DNA of 64,000 nt from JASHPR01 sp963749145 (GCA_963749145.1 CAVVLN010000001.1:1178001-1242000), one strand, 5' to 3'; positions 1 through 9,236 are shown, numbered from the stretch's first letter. The notes: a model not told the origin generated them from the letters alone. Made by a program: numbers and translations.

Positions 1-1
1 C

Positions 2-229
2 GAGCTGACCGCCACCGAGTTCGAGTTGCTCCGCTTCCTCATGCGCAACCCGCGCCGGGTGCTGTCCAAGGCTCAGATCCTGGACCGGGTGTGGAACTAC
101 GACTTCGGCGGCCAGGCCCACGTGGTGGAGCTGTACATCAGCTACCTGCGCAAGAAGATCGACGCGGGCCGCGACCCGCTCATCCACACCGTCCGCGGCG
201 TCGGCTACGTGCTGAAGCCGGGCGGCTGA
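2..229 (+). CDS. OmpR-family response regulator, C-terminal part (truncated by window edge)
   Basis: Only the last 75 codons are in the window. They encode the winged-helix DNA-binding domain of an OmpR/PhoB-type regulator: the family-typical TEFELLRFL, a recognition region around QILDRVWNYDF and the terminal wing TVRGVGYVLKPG. The receiver domain lies upstream of base 1. The gene ends 15 nt before a sensor kinase on the same strand, so it is the cognate regulator of that kinase, binding target promoters when phosphorylated. The stimulus cannot be read from the sequence. Confidence 0.93.
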   Translation, partial: ELTATEFELLRFLMRNPRRVLSKAQILDRVWNYDFGGQAHVVELYISYLRKKIDAGRDPLIHTVRGVGYVLKPGG

Positions 230-244
230 CCGCGGGCGGAGCCG

Positions 245-1807
245 GTGACTGACGCGGCGCGCGGCGGGCTGCGCGGCTGGCTGGCGGGCCGGACCCTGCG
301 CGGGCGGCTGATCGCCGGCCTGCTGGCGCTGCTGTTCGTGGCCTGCGCCGCGGTCGGCGTGGTGACCTACGTGAAGCTGCACGGGTTCCTGCTCGGCCAG
401 CTCGACGGCCAGCTCCAGGCGGCCAGCATGCGCTACACCACGTGCGTGGACGGCCCGCCGCCGGGCACCCAGCCGCCGGACGCGAACGACTCGGACAACC
501 CGCCGGGGGGCGGCAACGACAACCAGCCCGGCGGCGACGACCACCGCGGCAACCCGGCGCAGTGCGCCGACACGCCCGGTCAGGCGGTGGACACGTTCTC
601 CGCCGCGATCACCTCCGGCGCCGTCACCACCGCCAAGATCACCTACGGGGACTGCAACCTGTCCGCCGCGGACAAGGCCACGCTGGCACGGCTGCCCGCC
701 AACGGCCGTGCCTACACCGAGAAGCTGTACTCGCTCGACGCCGACTACCGGCTGATGGCCAAGCCGGGCGACAACGGCACCATCCTGATCACCGGCCTGC
801 CGCTGAGCTCGGTGACCGACACGCTGAACAAGGTCGAGCTCACCGAGATCATCGTGTTCGCGGCCGCGCTGCTGCTGACCGGGTTCATCGGCACCGGCTG
901 GGTACGGCTGTCGCTGCGGCCGCTGCGCCGGATGACGGTCACCGCCGCCGAGGTGGCCAGGCTGCCGCTGGCCAGCGAGACCGACCTGCCGCACCGGGTT
1001 CCCGACGCCGACCCGCGTACCGAGGTCGGCCAGCTCGGCGCCGCGTTCAACCGGATGCTCGGGCACGTCGAGGACGCGCTCGCGCGGCGGCACGCCAGCG
1101 AGTCTCGGTTGCGCCGCTTCGCGGCCGACGCGAGCCACGAGCTGCGCACGCCGCTCGCCGCGATCCGCGGCTACGCCGAACTGGCCCGGCGGCACCCTGA
1201 CCCGCTGCCGCCCGAGGTGGCGCACGCCCTGGACCGGGTCGAGTCGGAGTCGACCCGGATGAGCGCGCTGGTCGAGGACCTGCTGCTGCTGGCCCGGCTG
1301 GATGCCGGCCGCCCGCTGGAATCCGCGCCGGTCGACCTGACTCGGCTGGCGCTCGACGCCACCAGCGACGCGCGCGCCGCCGGGCCCGATCACCGGTGGC
1401 AGCTCGACCTGCCCGAGGGAGCGGTGCAGGTCTCCGGCGATGACCAGCGGCTGTATCAGGTGATCGCGAACCTGCTCAGCAACGCACGGACGCACACGCC
1501 AGCCGGGACCACAGTCGTCGTCGCGGTCAGCCGCACCGCGGACGGCCGCACCGCGGAGCTGAGCGTGACCGACGACGGCCCGGGGATACCGGCCGAGCTC
1601 CAGCCCGGCCTGTTCGAGCGGTTCGTCCGCGGCGACAGCTCGCGGTCCCGCGCGGCCGGCAGCACCGGCCTCGGCCTGTCGATCGTGGCCGCGGTCATCG
1701 CCGCGCATCGCGGCACGGTCGGCGTGACCAGCGAGCCGGGCCGGACCCGCTTCCTGATCACGCTCCCGCTCCTCCCCGCCGACGCCGAGGCCCCCGCCAG
1801 GTCATGA
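245..1807 (+). CDS. HAMP-domain sensor histidine kinase
   Basis: A 520-residue membrane histidine kinase. Membrane segments lie at about residues 22-42 and 200-221; between them is an extracytoplasmic sensor region with a low-complexity Pro/Gly/Asp/Asn stretch (about 73-105) and two cysteines. HAMP follows, then the H-box SHELRTPL with phospho-acceptor His298, an N-box (NLLSNA, about 410), G1 (DDGPGIP) and G2 (TGLGLSI). It autophosphorylates and passes phosphate to the regulator immediately upstream. The GTG start is 15 nt after the regulator stop. In actinomycetes this pair often precedes GT2/GtrA and GT39 glycosyltransferase genes; here only a remnant of those follows. Confidence 0.94.
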   Translation: MTDAARGGLRGWLAGRTLRGRLIAGLLALLFVACAAVGVVTYVKLHGFLLGQLDGQLQAASMRYTTCVDGPPPGTQPPDANDSDNPPGGGNDNQPGGDDHRGNPAQCADTPGQAVDTFSAAITSGAVTTAKITYGDCNLSAADKATLARLPANGRAYTEKLYSLDADYRLMAKPGDNGTILITGLPLSSVTDTLNKVELTEIIVFAAALLLTGFIGTGWVRLSLRPLRRMTVTAAEVARLPLASETDLPHRVPDADPRTEVGQLGAAFNRMLGHVEDALARRHASESRLRRFAADASHELRTPLAAIRGYAELARRHPDPLPPEVAHALDRVESESTRMSALVEDLLLLARLDAGRPLESAPVDLTRLALDATSDARAAGPDHRWQLDLPEGAVQVSGDDQRLYQVIANLLSNARTHTPAGTTVVVAVSRTADGRTAELSVTDDGPGIPAELQPGLFERFVRGDSSRSRAAGSTGLGLSIVAAVIAAHRGTVGVTSEPGRTRFLITLPLLPADAEAPARS

Positions 1808-1866
1808 TCCGTTATGACGGTCGTCTGCCGGTCATAGTGGCCGGCAGAAGTCCGTGGTAACGGATC
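1806..1866 (+). terminator. Nested inverted repeat after the kinase gene (probable terminator)
   Basis: Outer arms GATCCGTTA (1806-1814) and TAACGGATC (1858-1866) are perfect complements. Inside, TCTGCCGG (1824-1831) and CCGGCAGA (1841-1848) pair around a 9-nt loop, and ACGG/CCGT in between can also pair. The stem begins at the kinase stop codon. No T-tract follows, as is common for actinobacterial terminators. Confidence 0.55.
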
Positions 1867-2038
1867 AAGGCCAGCTGAGCCTCCCGGCCGGGGCTCATAG
1901 GCGGCGCAGAAGGCGGCCGCAGTCGGCGCGCAGCATGATCATCCATCGTGGTGGCATGGGATCGCCAGATGCAGTTCTTGACCAGCAACGTCCGGACGCG
2001 GCGGCGCGGCAGCCGCGGCCGGGCCGGGCCGGGCCGCC

Positions 2039-2642
2039 GTGGTGGACGGCCGGGCCGCCGTGGCCACGCCTCAGGTGGAGATCGTCGTCCCGGTGCGCAA
2101 CGAGGAGCGAGACCTCGCGCCCAGCGTCCGGCGGCTGCACGCCTACCTTCGTGACCAGTTCCCGTTCGGCGGGCGGTCTCGGGGGCGGGCCGGGCGGCGT
2201 GGGCCGGCCCGGTGGCGCGGGCGCGCCCGGCGGGGCCGGAGGTACCGCCGGGGCGGGCGGAATCGGCGGCCTGGGCGGCAACACGCAGGTCAGCAGCGCC
2301 CTGACCACGCTGCTGCGCGACGGTGCGGCCGGCTACCGGTGGGCCGCCGCCACGGTGAGCTCGGACAGCGCCGCGCCGCTGCAGCTGGCCAGCGGCGAGC
2401 CGGTCATGTCGATCGGCGGTTTCAACGGCACCGACCCGGTGCCGACGCTGGCCCAGTTCGAGCGGTACGTCGCCGAGCACGAGATCCACTACTTCGTCGG
2501 CGCGAACGCCGACAGCTTCGGCGGCGGCTCGGGCGACGCCGCGAAGATCACCGCCTGGGTGAGGGCGCACTTCAGGTCGGAAACCATCGGCGGCGAGACC
2601 GTCTACGACCTCGCCCGCCCGGTCTCGTCCGCGGGGGGTTAG
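2039..2642 (+). pseudogene. Collapsed GT2-GT39 glycosyltransferase remnant
   Basis: Two fragments in different frames abut. From about 2060 to 2170 one frame encodes the start of a GT2 polyprenyl-phosphate glycosyltransferase (VEIVVPVRNEERDLAPSV). From about 2170 to 2642 another frame encodes the C-terminus of a GT39/ArnT-like membrane glycosyltransferase: a Gly-rich linker, then ALTTLLRDGAAGYRWAAATV, VMSIGGFNGTDPVPTLAQF and IHYFVGAN, ending TVYDLARP. Intact versions of these two genes commonly follow an OmpR/kinase pair in actinomycetes. One internal deletion that removed most of GT2-GtrA and the GT39 catalytic part would give this arrangement. It should not make an enzyme. Confidence 0.75.
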
Positions 2643-2771
2643 CGGCGGTCGCGCCGGACCGGACTCCAAGTCGAGCCGATCCAGGTCGCCGCTGAACTTT
2701 CCCGCGTACTCCGGGGCCAGGGCGTCGTGGGCCGCCCGCAGTACGGCGGGTCGAAGCCGTCCCGCGTCACG

Positions 2772-3716
2772 TCACTCGGTCACGGCACGCGGCGCGGACT
2801 GCCGCGTGTGCCGCGACCCGGCCAGATCCATCAGGTCGTCGAGTATCTCGCCGAACAACGTCGCCATCAGGGTCAGCTGGCCCTGGCCGGGCCGGAGCCG
2901 GGCGCGGGCGAGCGGGATGCTGGTCGCGAGCCAGGCGCCGTGCGCGCTGGGCACCATCCGGTCCTGGTCACCCTGCCAGATCGCGACCGGCGTCGCGTGG
3001 CCGAGCGCGTCGAGGCTGATCCCCCAGTCCCGGGCGAAGGCCAGGTCGTCATCGCGCCACCCGGCGATACCGGTGCTCAGCGCGGCGCGGAACAGCGCGG
3101 CCAGGTACTCTGCGAACTCGCCGGTCAGCACGGCCTGGTCGGCTTCGGACACCAGCCCGCCCAGGCTCTCGGCGAGCTCGGCGGCTTGGATGGCGCCGAT
3201 CGCGCTGGCGGCCTGCTCCAGGAACGCGGTCAGGTCCGCCTCCCCGGCCGCCGCCGCGCCGAACTCCGCGACGTTCTCCTCGGCCATGCCCGCCAGCCAG
3301 TCGAGGCCGGGGCTGTCGCTGGGCGCCACCCCGGCGATGGAGGCCGCCGCCAGGCACCGGACCGGCAGCAGCGCCGCGCACGCCAGGGCGTGCGGGCCGC
3401 CGCCGGACCAGCCGGCGGTGACGAACTCGTCGGCCCGCAGATGATCCAGGATCGCGGCCACGTCGGCCGCCGCGTCCGCGACCAGCCGGCCCGGCTGCGG
3501 CGTCGAGGCGCCGTAACCCGGCCGCGCGTACAGCACGGTGCGCAGGCCGCGGGCGGACGCCGCGTCCACCACCGGCCCGGACCCGGCCAGGCCGCTCGGC
3601 GTGCCGGTGTGGAACACCAGCGGCAGGCCATCGTCCGGGCCGCAGACCAGGACCTCGAGCACCCGGCCGCCGGACGCCGGGACGATCAGCCGCTGTTCGT
3701 CGCTCGCGTGGCTCAT
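2772..3716 (-). CDS. Alpha/beta-fold hydrolase
   Basis: The 314-residue product has the alpha/beta hydrolase fold: an early strand and oxyanion region (LPLVFHTGTPSG), the nucleophile elbow GWSGGGPHAL, a cap region of about 100 residues, and a C-terminal WQGDQDRMVP segment carrying the expected acid Asp. The open frame extends upstream, but the ATG at 3716 opens the conserved part; the upstream portion is repeat-derived sequence. Substrate unknown; short-chain esterase or haloperoxidase-like functions are typical of the family. It is divergent from the pseudogene side and separated from the G1 peptidase gene by a tandem repeat and a hairpin. Confidence 0.85.
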   Translation of the reverse strand: MSHASDEQRLIVPASGGRVLEVLVCGPDDGLPLVFHTGTPSGLAGSGPVVDAASARGLRTVLYARPGYGASTPQPGRLVADAAADVAAILDHLRADEFVTAGWSGGGPHALACAALLPVRCLAAASIAGVAPSDSPGLDWLAGMAEENVAEFGAAAAGEADLTAFLEQAASAIGAIQAAELAESLGGLVSEADQAVLTGEFAEYLAALFRAALSTGIAGWRDDDLAFARDWGISLDALGHATPVAIWQGDQDRMVPSAHGAWLATSIPLARARLRPGQGQLTLMATLFGEILDDLMDLAGSRHTRQSAPRAVTE

Positions 3717-3758
3717 GCCGAGAGCGTAGCCGTCCCGGCCGTCCCGGGCAGGCCCGGC

Positions 3759-3837
3759 CTGGGCGCAAAGCGGCTGGGCGCACGGCGGGCCGGGCGCACG
3801 GCGGGCTGGGCGCAAGGCGGGCTGGGCGCACAGCAAG
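3759..3837. repeat. 15-16 bp tandem repeat, five copies
   Basis: Five head-to-tail units of the form CTGGGCGCACGGCGGG begin at 3759, 3774, 3790, 3806 and 3822, with a few substitutions. They lie directly upstream of the hydrolase start and run into the hairpin after the peptidase gene. Confidence 0.85.
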
Positions 3838-3872
3838 ACGTCCCGGCGGGCCGCGATGCCCGCCGGGACGTC
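3837..3872 (-). terminator. Perfect 15-bp hairpin downstream of the G1 peptidase gene
   Basis: GACGTCCCGGCGGGC (3837-3851) and its exact complement (3858-3872) flank a 6-nt loop. The hairpin starts 10 nt past the peptidase stop on the minus strand and ends short of the hydrolase promoter region. It fits a U-tract-less actinobacterial terminator. Confidence 0.7.
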
Positions 3873-3882
3873 AGGTATCTGG

Positions 3883-4701
3883 TCAGCTGCTCCTGATCCA
3901 GGTGTTGTGGAACTTGTCGCTGGCGATCAGGCTGGTGGAATCCTTGTCCAGGCCGCTGCCGTCGATCATGACGATCCTGGTCGGGTTCAGTTTCTTCAGC
4001 AAGATCCCGCTCACCTTGACCGAGCTGAAGACGACCGTGCCGAAGTCCGCGAGCGGCAGCACGCCCGAGGTCGTCGACGGTGCCTCGGTGATCACCTCGG
4101 CCGAGGACCGGGCCAGGCCGGCCTCGTCCTTGACGATCGTGTGGGTCCAGCCGCGGGACACGTTCCTGAGCACCAGCGTGTAGGTGTCGGTGCCGCTGAA
4201 CGTCACCGACGCGCTCATCTCGTTGCCCGCCTTGACCTGGGTCTTGAAGAAGACCGGCGCCGCCGGGAACATCTCATACCAGCCGTAGTACGACGGGGTC
4301 TTGCCGACGCAGTCGGAGTCCGTTCCGGTCTGCTCGACCGAATCGCTGGCAAAGCCGTCCAGGCCGACCCAGAACGCCGCGTACCTATGACCCTTCGTGG
4401 GGCACGTGGCCTTGGGCTCGATCCAGGTGGCCGAGACGTTGCGGTATCTGCCGGTGTGCAGCGCATAGCCCGACCAGTTCGTGCTCTTGGTCACGTTGAA
4501 CTGGGCCGCGCGCGCGCTGGGCCGCGCGGAACCCCCGCCGGAAGTGATCATCGGGTTGCCCGGGCTCACCCCGAGCGGGGCGGCGGCGGAGGACAGGGCG
4601 GCATGCGGTAATGCAGGTGACGGCAACGCGGCGACCGCCGCAGTCGCGGACCCCGCGACCACGGCCACGGCCACGAGGGTGACCCACCAGTGACGTGCCA
4701 T
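3883..4701 (-). CDS. Secreted G1-family (eqolisin-type) peptidase
   Basis: A 272-residue exported protein. The ATG at 4701 has GGAG upstream at good spacing and starts a Sec signal peptide (basic MARHWW, then a hydrophobic Val/Ala stretch and an Ala-rich cleavage region). The mature part matches peptidase family G1: NWSGYAL, FWVGLDGF, EQTGTD with the likely catalytic Gln, YYGWYEMFP and AEVITEAP with the likely catalytic Glu. G1 enzymes are acid glutamic endopeptidases; bacterial members are secreted. Cysteines in TCPTK and DSDCVGK could form a disulfide. A strong hairpin follows the stop, so it is probably monocistronic. Confidence 0.88.
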   Translation of the reverse strand: MARHWWVTLVAVAVVAGSATAAVAALPSPALPHAALSSAAAPLGVSPGNPMITSGGGSARPSARAAQFNVTKSTNWSGYALHTGRYRNVSATWIEPKATCPTKGHRYAAFWVGLDGFASDSVEQTGTDSDCVGKTPSYYGWYEMFPAAPVFFKTQVKAGNEMSASVTFSGTDTYTLVLRNVSRGWTHTIVKDEAGLARSSAEVITEAPSTTSGVLPLADFGTVVFSSVKVSGILLKKLNPTRIVMIDGSGLDKDSTSLIASDKFHNTWIRSS

Positions 4702-5062
4702 ATAGGCTCCTTCGGTCATTGCCGACAGTATGGCGACATAGGATCCTATATCGGCGGCTGTCGTCGGCATCGGACAATCGCGCGAATGGCTAGGCAGCCA
4801 GCATTAGACCACGCCGCCCGGGCTCCTGGCAGCCAACCACGCACGGCCGTGCGGCGTTTTGGCCCGGCGCGCGCGGGCTAACCGAAAGTCGCTATTACCC
4901 CTACCTTCCGCAGTTCGGGACGGATATGGCGATCTTGGCCTTGCGCGACAGCGGCAGCGGGGGCGTACGGTGAAACTCCGCGCCCTGCACACGGGCGGTT
5001 CGGGGGTCCCCGGAGCCGGCAGGTCCCGCGGGCCATCCCCGGGCCGACACTGAGGAGACGCC

Positions 5063-5815
5063 GTGCCGCTTCCCGCCGCCCAGCCCGCTCCCGCCGCCGT
5101 CGAGCGCAACCGCTTCGCGCAGCACCTGTTCGCCCCGCTCCCGCAGCGGTACGACCAGCTCGCCGAGGTCCTCTCGTTCGGGCAGAACGGCCGCTGGCGC
5201 CGCGCCATGATCAGCATGGCCGCGCCGGCCGCGGGTCAGACCGTGCTCGACGTCGCGTCCGGGACGGCCGGCGTCGCGATGCAGATCACGGCGCGCACCG
5301 GGGCCAGCGTCGTCGGGCTGGACCTGACCGAGCAGATGCTGCGGCAGGGCCAGCGCAACGTCGCCGCGGCCGGCCTGGGCGGCCGGATCGGGCTGACGGC
5401 CGGCCGGGCCGAGCAGCTGCCGTTCGCCGACGCCACCTTCGACGCGCTGACGTTCACCTACCTGCTCAGGTACGTGCTGGACCCGCAGGCCACCCTGGCC
5501 GAGCTGGCCCGCGTGGTCAAGCCGGGCGGGCGGGTCGCGAGCCTGGAGTTCCTGGTCCCGCCGTCCCGGTTCTGGCGGGCCTGGTGGTGGCTGTACACCC
5601 GGCTGCTGCTGCCGGCCGGGGGCCTGGTCACCGGCGGGCGGGAGTGGTTCGGCGTCGGCCGTTTCCTCGGCCCGAACATCTCCCGGCACTACCGCCGTTA
5701 CCCAATCGCGTGGACCGTCGAGGCGTGGCACCAGGCCGGCTTCACCGACGTCGGCTTCCGGGTGATGAGCCTGGGCGGCGGGCTGGTCATGTGGGGAACG
5801 CGCGCAGGTGGCTGA
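5063..5815 (+). CDS. UbiE/MenG-like class I SAM-dependent methyltransferase
   Basis: A 250-residue methyltransferase. It has motif I as DVASGTAGVAM, an acidic residue after strand 2 (VVGLDLTEQML), AEQLPFADATFDALTF for motif II and LARVVKPGGRVASLEF for motif III, arranged as in demethylmenaquinone methyltransferases. The GTG start follows GAGGAG at good spacing. It overlaps the next gene by 8 nt, and that gene encodes a UbiA-like membrane protein, so a role in quinone or other prenyl-lipid modification is plausible. It might not be the housekeeping MenG, since motif I differs from the usual DVATGTG. Confidence 0.8.
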   Translation: MPLPAAQPAPAAVERNRFAQHLFAPLPQRYDQLAEVLSFGQNGRWRRAMISMAAPAAGQTVLDVASGTAGVAMQITARTGASVVGLDLTEQMLRQGQRNVAAAGLGGRIGLTAGRAEQLPFADATFDALTFTYLLRYVLDPQATLAELARVVKPGGRVASLEFLVPPSRFWRAWWWLYTRLLLPAGGLVTGGREWFGVGRFLGPNISRHYRRYPIAWTVEAWHQAGFTDVGFRVMSLGGGLVMWGTRAGG

Positions 5816-6611
5816 CGGGCTCGCCGCCAGCCGCCCGGAGCCGGAGGCGCTGCCCGCGGGGAACGCGGCCGCGGCCGGGCCCGAGACCGGAGCCCGGCCG
5901 GCCTACTACGCCGCCAGCCCGGGCGGATGGCGTGACTGGTGGACCCTGCTGCATCCCCCGTACACGGCCTGGCACCTGTCGTACGTCGTCATCGGCGCGG
6001 CGCTGGCACCGCAGGTCAGCCTGACGCCGCTGCTGGCCACGCTGATCGCGTTCTTCCTGGCGGTGGGCCTGGCCGCGCACGCGCTGGACGAGCTGAACGG
6101 CCGTCCGCTGCAAACCCGGATCCCGGCGCCCGCCCTGGTGGCGGTGACGGTCGCGGGGCTGGCCGGCGCGGTGGCGCTCGGCGCGGCCGGGGTGGCCCGG
6201 GTGGGCTGGGTGCTGCTGCCGTTCATGGTCGTGGGCCCGATCCTGGTCGTCGCCTACAACGCCGAGCTGTTCGGCGGGATCATTCACACCGACCTGGGCT
6301 TCGCCGCCGCGTGGGGCGCGTTCCCGGCGCTGACCGGCTACGTGGCGCAAACCGGGCGGCTGGCCCTGGCCCCGGTGCTCGCGGCCGGGGCGGCCCTGGC
6401 CCTGTCCGCGGCGCAGCGCAAGCTCAGCACCCCGGCCCGGACCCTCCGGCGCCGCTCGGTCCAGGTCGAGGGGAGCATCACGCTCGCCGACGGTCAGGTG
6501 ACCGCGGTCGACCAGCGGGCCCTGCTGGCCCCGCTGGAGGGCGCGCTGCGGGCGATGTCCTGGGGGCTGGTCTTGCTCGCGGCGGCGATGGCGCTGGCCC
6601 GCCTGGGCTGA
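5808..6611 (+). CDS. UbiA-like integral membrane protein
   Basis: A 267-residue protein with about seven hydrophobic segments after a 45-residue soluble N-terminus. The region HALDELNGRPL resembles the first Asp-containing motif of UbiA prenyltransferases, but a clear second Asp-rich motif is missing, so catalysis is uncertain. A hydrophilic stretch near 205-235 (LRRRSVQVEGSITLADG) interrupts the membrane part. The GTG start lies inside the 3' end of the methyltransferase gene, implying translational coupling and a shared pathway. Family assignment is tentative. Confidence 0.5.
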   Translation: MADGLAASRPEPEALPAGNAAAAGPETGARPAYYAASPGGWRDWWTLLHPPYTAWHLSYVVIGAALAPQVSLTPLLATLIAFFLAVGLAAHALDELNGRPLQTRIPAPALVAVTVAGLAGAVALGAAGVARVGWVLLPFMVVGPILVVAYNAELFGGIIHTDLGFAAAWGAFPALTGYVAQTGRLALAPVLAAGAALALSAAQRKLSTPARTLRRRSVQVEGSITLADGQVTAVDQRALLAPLEGALRAMSWGLVLLAAAMALARLG

Positions 6612-6632
6612 CCCCGCGCCGGGCCGGGCCGG

Positions 6633-9149
6633 TCACAGCGCATCCTGGCGCTGCAGGTAGTTGAGCGCGACCCAGCCGACCGGCACCGGGAGCCAGAAGG
6701 TCACGGTGCGGAACAGCAGCACCGAGCTGAACGCCACGGCGCTGTGCAGGCCCGCGGCCGTGAGCCCGGCCGACAGGGCCGCGTCCACGGTGCCGATCCC
6801 GCCGGGAATCGGCACGGCCGAGCCGATCGCGTTGCCGGTCAGGTAGACCACCGCGACCGCCACGATCGAGAGCGACCCGCCGAACGCCCGGACCGACACG
6901 TCCAGGCAGCCGATGTAGGCGAACGTCACCAGCAGCGCCCCGCCGATGCCCTCGGCCAGCTTGGCGGGCCGCTGCGCGATCTCGAGCAGTCGCGGGATCA
7001 CCTGGCCGAGCGTCGTGGTCAGCCGGGACAGCAGCAGCCGGCGGCAGGCCGGCACGGCGAGCACGACCAGGGCCGCGCTGGCCAGCACGGCCAGCACGAT
7101 GTAGACCCAGTCCGGCGGCCGGATCGAGGTGCCGTGCACCGTGCCGGTCAGCGCGGCGAAGATCACCAGCAGGATCAGGTGCAGCGCGAGCGCGATGACC
7201 TGGGAGACGCCCACGCTGGCCACCGCGTCGGCGGGCGCCACCTTGGCGCGGCGCAGGTAGCGAACGTTGAGCGTGGCCCCGCCGACGGCGGCGGGCGTGA
7301 CCAGGGTCACGAACGAGCAGGCCACCTGGACGATGAACGTCCGGACCAGCCGCAGCCGCTCGAGCACGAACCCGGACAGCGACCATGAGGCCCCGACGTA
7401 GGTCAGCGCGGACAGGCCCAGGGCCACGACCGTCCAGCCCCAGTTGGCGTGGTGCAGCAGGCTGCTGAAGCTGGTCTTGGTGAGGTCGACGGCCAGGATG
7501 TAGACGGCGAAGACGGCGGCCACCAGTGTCATCACGTTCCGCAGCCGGATCCGCTCGAGCTGGATCGGCGGGGTGTCCGGGCCGGGGGCGGTGGTGCGCA
7601 GGATCTTCCTCAGCGCGGGCAGCACGTCCTTGTGGCGGTGCACCGCGGCCCGGGTCGAGCGGTGCAGCGCGACCGGCTGGATCAGCGGCACGATCGCGGC
7701 CAGCTCGGCCTGGCTGAGCTGGCTCAGAGCGCTGCGCGCCGCCCGCTCCGGGCCGACGACCAGCGCCAGCTCGGCCAGGAGCTGGGCCAGGTCCAGGCGC
7801 AGCTGCAGGTCGCTCGCGGCCACGTCGCCGTTGCCCGGCTCGAGCAGCATGACCCCGCCGTCCGGGGGGTGCGGCCGTCCCAGGCCCACGGCCTGGCCAC
7901 CGTCGTGATCATGCTCGGCGCCGGTCAGCAGGATCCGGTCGGCGGTGAGCGCCCGGTGGGTGACCCGCCGGCTGTGCAGCCGGAGCACGGCGTCCCAGAT
8001 CTGCGCCAGCTGCGCGTCGGTCACGGCGTCGGCGAGTGCGGCCAGGGTCGTCCCGTCGTGGCTCTCGTGGGCCAGCACCGCGGCCTCCGGGCCCGCCCTG
8101 ATCAGCGCGCGCAGCCGGGGGGTAGGCACGCCGGCGTCCTCGGCCGCGTAGGTCAGCAGCGCCTGCCGCTCCGTGGCCCGCTCGACGGTCAGCGGGGCGC
8201 TGCGCGACACCTGCGTGCGCAGCCGCACCCGGCGGTACAGCCGGTAGAGCAGGTCAGCCGCCTGCTGGTCGCGGTCGAAGACGGTGACGTCCAGCCCGCC
8301 GTCGCCGCGCAGCAGCGCGGCGTACCGGCGGGTCTCCGCGCTGGGGTCCACGATCCGGCGCATGACGGTAACCGGCAGGCCCACCGTGGCGAGCGCCCCG
8401 GCGATCTCCGCCGCCGACGGGCGCTCGGAGATCGCGCCCAGCGCGTACCGCAGCCCGGCCCCGCACGCGATGCCCAGTAGCAGCGTGATCAGCAGCGAGA
8501 ACACCGTGGTCTGGGCGTCGGCCAGGCTGGCCACCGCGTAGAGGCCGACGGCCAGCCAGAACACGCCCCGCCACCGGGGGCGGCCGGTCAGGCCGATGAC
8601 CGTGACGTAGGCGGTCAGGCCGGACAGGTACCAGTCGAGCGCGGGCACCCGCTCGGTGGGCGTGTGCTTGGCGGTGAGCACGTCGTACAGGCCCGTGGCG
8701 GCCCCGTTCCGCAGCAGCAGGTTCAAGATCAGCACCAGGGCGACCGTCAGGCCGCCCGCCACGACCCCCTCGGCCAGCCGCCGCGGCTGACGGCGGACGA
8801 GCAGCCGGATGGCCAGGGCGACCGGCAGGATCAGCAGCACCACGTGGCCGGCGAAGCCGAGGAACGACCGCACCGCGGCCGGCAGGCGCTGGCTGGCCAG
8901 CACGATGTCGGTCTCGGCCCCGTTGGCGGTGGCCCGGGCCAGCAGGCCCAGCCCGACCAGCAGGCCGATCTCGATCAGCGCGATGACGCAGCGCAGCAGA
9001 TCGGCCGGGATGCGGACCCGCGACTCCAGGTGATCCTCGACGTGCACGGTCCCGGGCCCGGCAGCCTGCCGGGGAGCGGCCTGCACCGGGATCACCCGCG
9101 CCGGCCCGGCGCGGCCGCCCGGCGGCGGGTCCTTCCTGGGCAGCGTCAC
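6633..9149 (-). CDS. Flippase-like LPG-synthase TM-domain protein with kinase-like middle domain
   Basis: An 838-residue membrane protein. The N-terminus (about 1-270) has several membrane helices. A soluble middle (about 290-520) looks like a degenerate kinase: HSRRVTHRALTADRILL resembles a catalytic loop but has Ala where HRD kinases have Asp. The C-terminal 300 residues match the lysylphosphatidylglycerol-synthase transmembrane (AglD2/UPF0104) family, with TPAAVGGATLNVRYLRRA and VPIPGGIGTVDAAL. Such proteins are linked to lipid or polyprenol translocation in envelope assembly. There is no aminoacyl-transferase domain, so lysyl-PG synthesis is unlikely. The GTG start at 9149 is inferred. 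It lies after the Tad operon, behind a hairpin. Confidence 0.82.
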   Translation of the reverse strand: MTLPRKDPPPGGRAGPARVIPVQAAPRQAAGPGTVHVEDHLESRVRIPADLLRCVIALIEIGLLVGLGLLARATANGAETDIVLASQRLPAAVRSFLGFAGHVVLLILPVALAIRLLVRRQPRRLAEGVVAGGLTVALVLILNLLLRNGAATGLYDVLTAKHTPTERVPALDWYLSGLTAYVTVIGLTGRPRWRGVFWLAVGLYAVASLADAQTTVFSLLITLLLGIACGAGLRYALGAISERPSAAEIAGALATVGLPVTVMRRIVDPSAETRRYAALLRGDGGLDVTVFDRDQQAADLLYRLYRRVRLRTQVSRSAPLTVERATERQALLTYAAEDAGVPTPRLRALIRAGPEAAVLAHESHDGTTLAALADAVTDAQLAQIWDAVLRLHSRRVTHRALTADRILLTGAEHDHDGGQAVGLGRPHPPDGGVMLLEPGNGDVAASDLQLRLDLAQLLAELALVVGPERAARSALSQLSQAELAAIVPLIQPVALHRSTRAAVHRHKDVLPALRKILRTTAPGPDTPPIQLERIRLRNVMTLVAAVFAVYILAVDLTKTSFSSLLHHANWGWTVVALGLSALTYVGASWSLSGFVLERLRLVRTFIVQVACSFVTLVTPAAVGGATLNVRYLRRAKVAPADAVASVGVSQVIALALHLILLVIFAALTGTVHGTSIRPPDWVYIVLAVLASAALVVLAVPACRRLLLSRLTTTLGQVIPRLLEIAQRPAKLAEGIGGALLVTFAYIGCLDVSVRAFGGSLSIVAVAVVYLTGNAIGSAVPIPGGIGTVDAALSAGLTAAGLHSAVAFSSVLLFRTVTFWLPVPVGWVALNYLQRQDAL

Positions 9150-9165
9150 CCTACGATCGTTCCAC

Positions 9166-9185
9166 CTGGGCGTCTGTTCGCCCAG
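9166..9185 (-). terminator. Hairpin between the Tad operon and the LPG-synthase-TM gene
   Basis: CTGGGCG (9166-9172) pairs exactly with CGCCCAG (9179-9185) around a 6-nt loop, about 50 nt past the stop of the last Tad-operon gene and just before the next start. No T-tract. Confidence 0.5.
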
Positions 9186-9236
9186 ACCGCACCCAATCCC
9201 GATGAATCGGTTAGCTCTGGGTCACCATCCGGCCGC

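Noticed and set aside
2643..2771. Promoter or gene between the GT remnant and the hydrolase
   Set aside because: No convincing element seen; probably leftover sequence.
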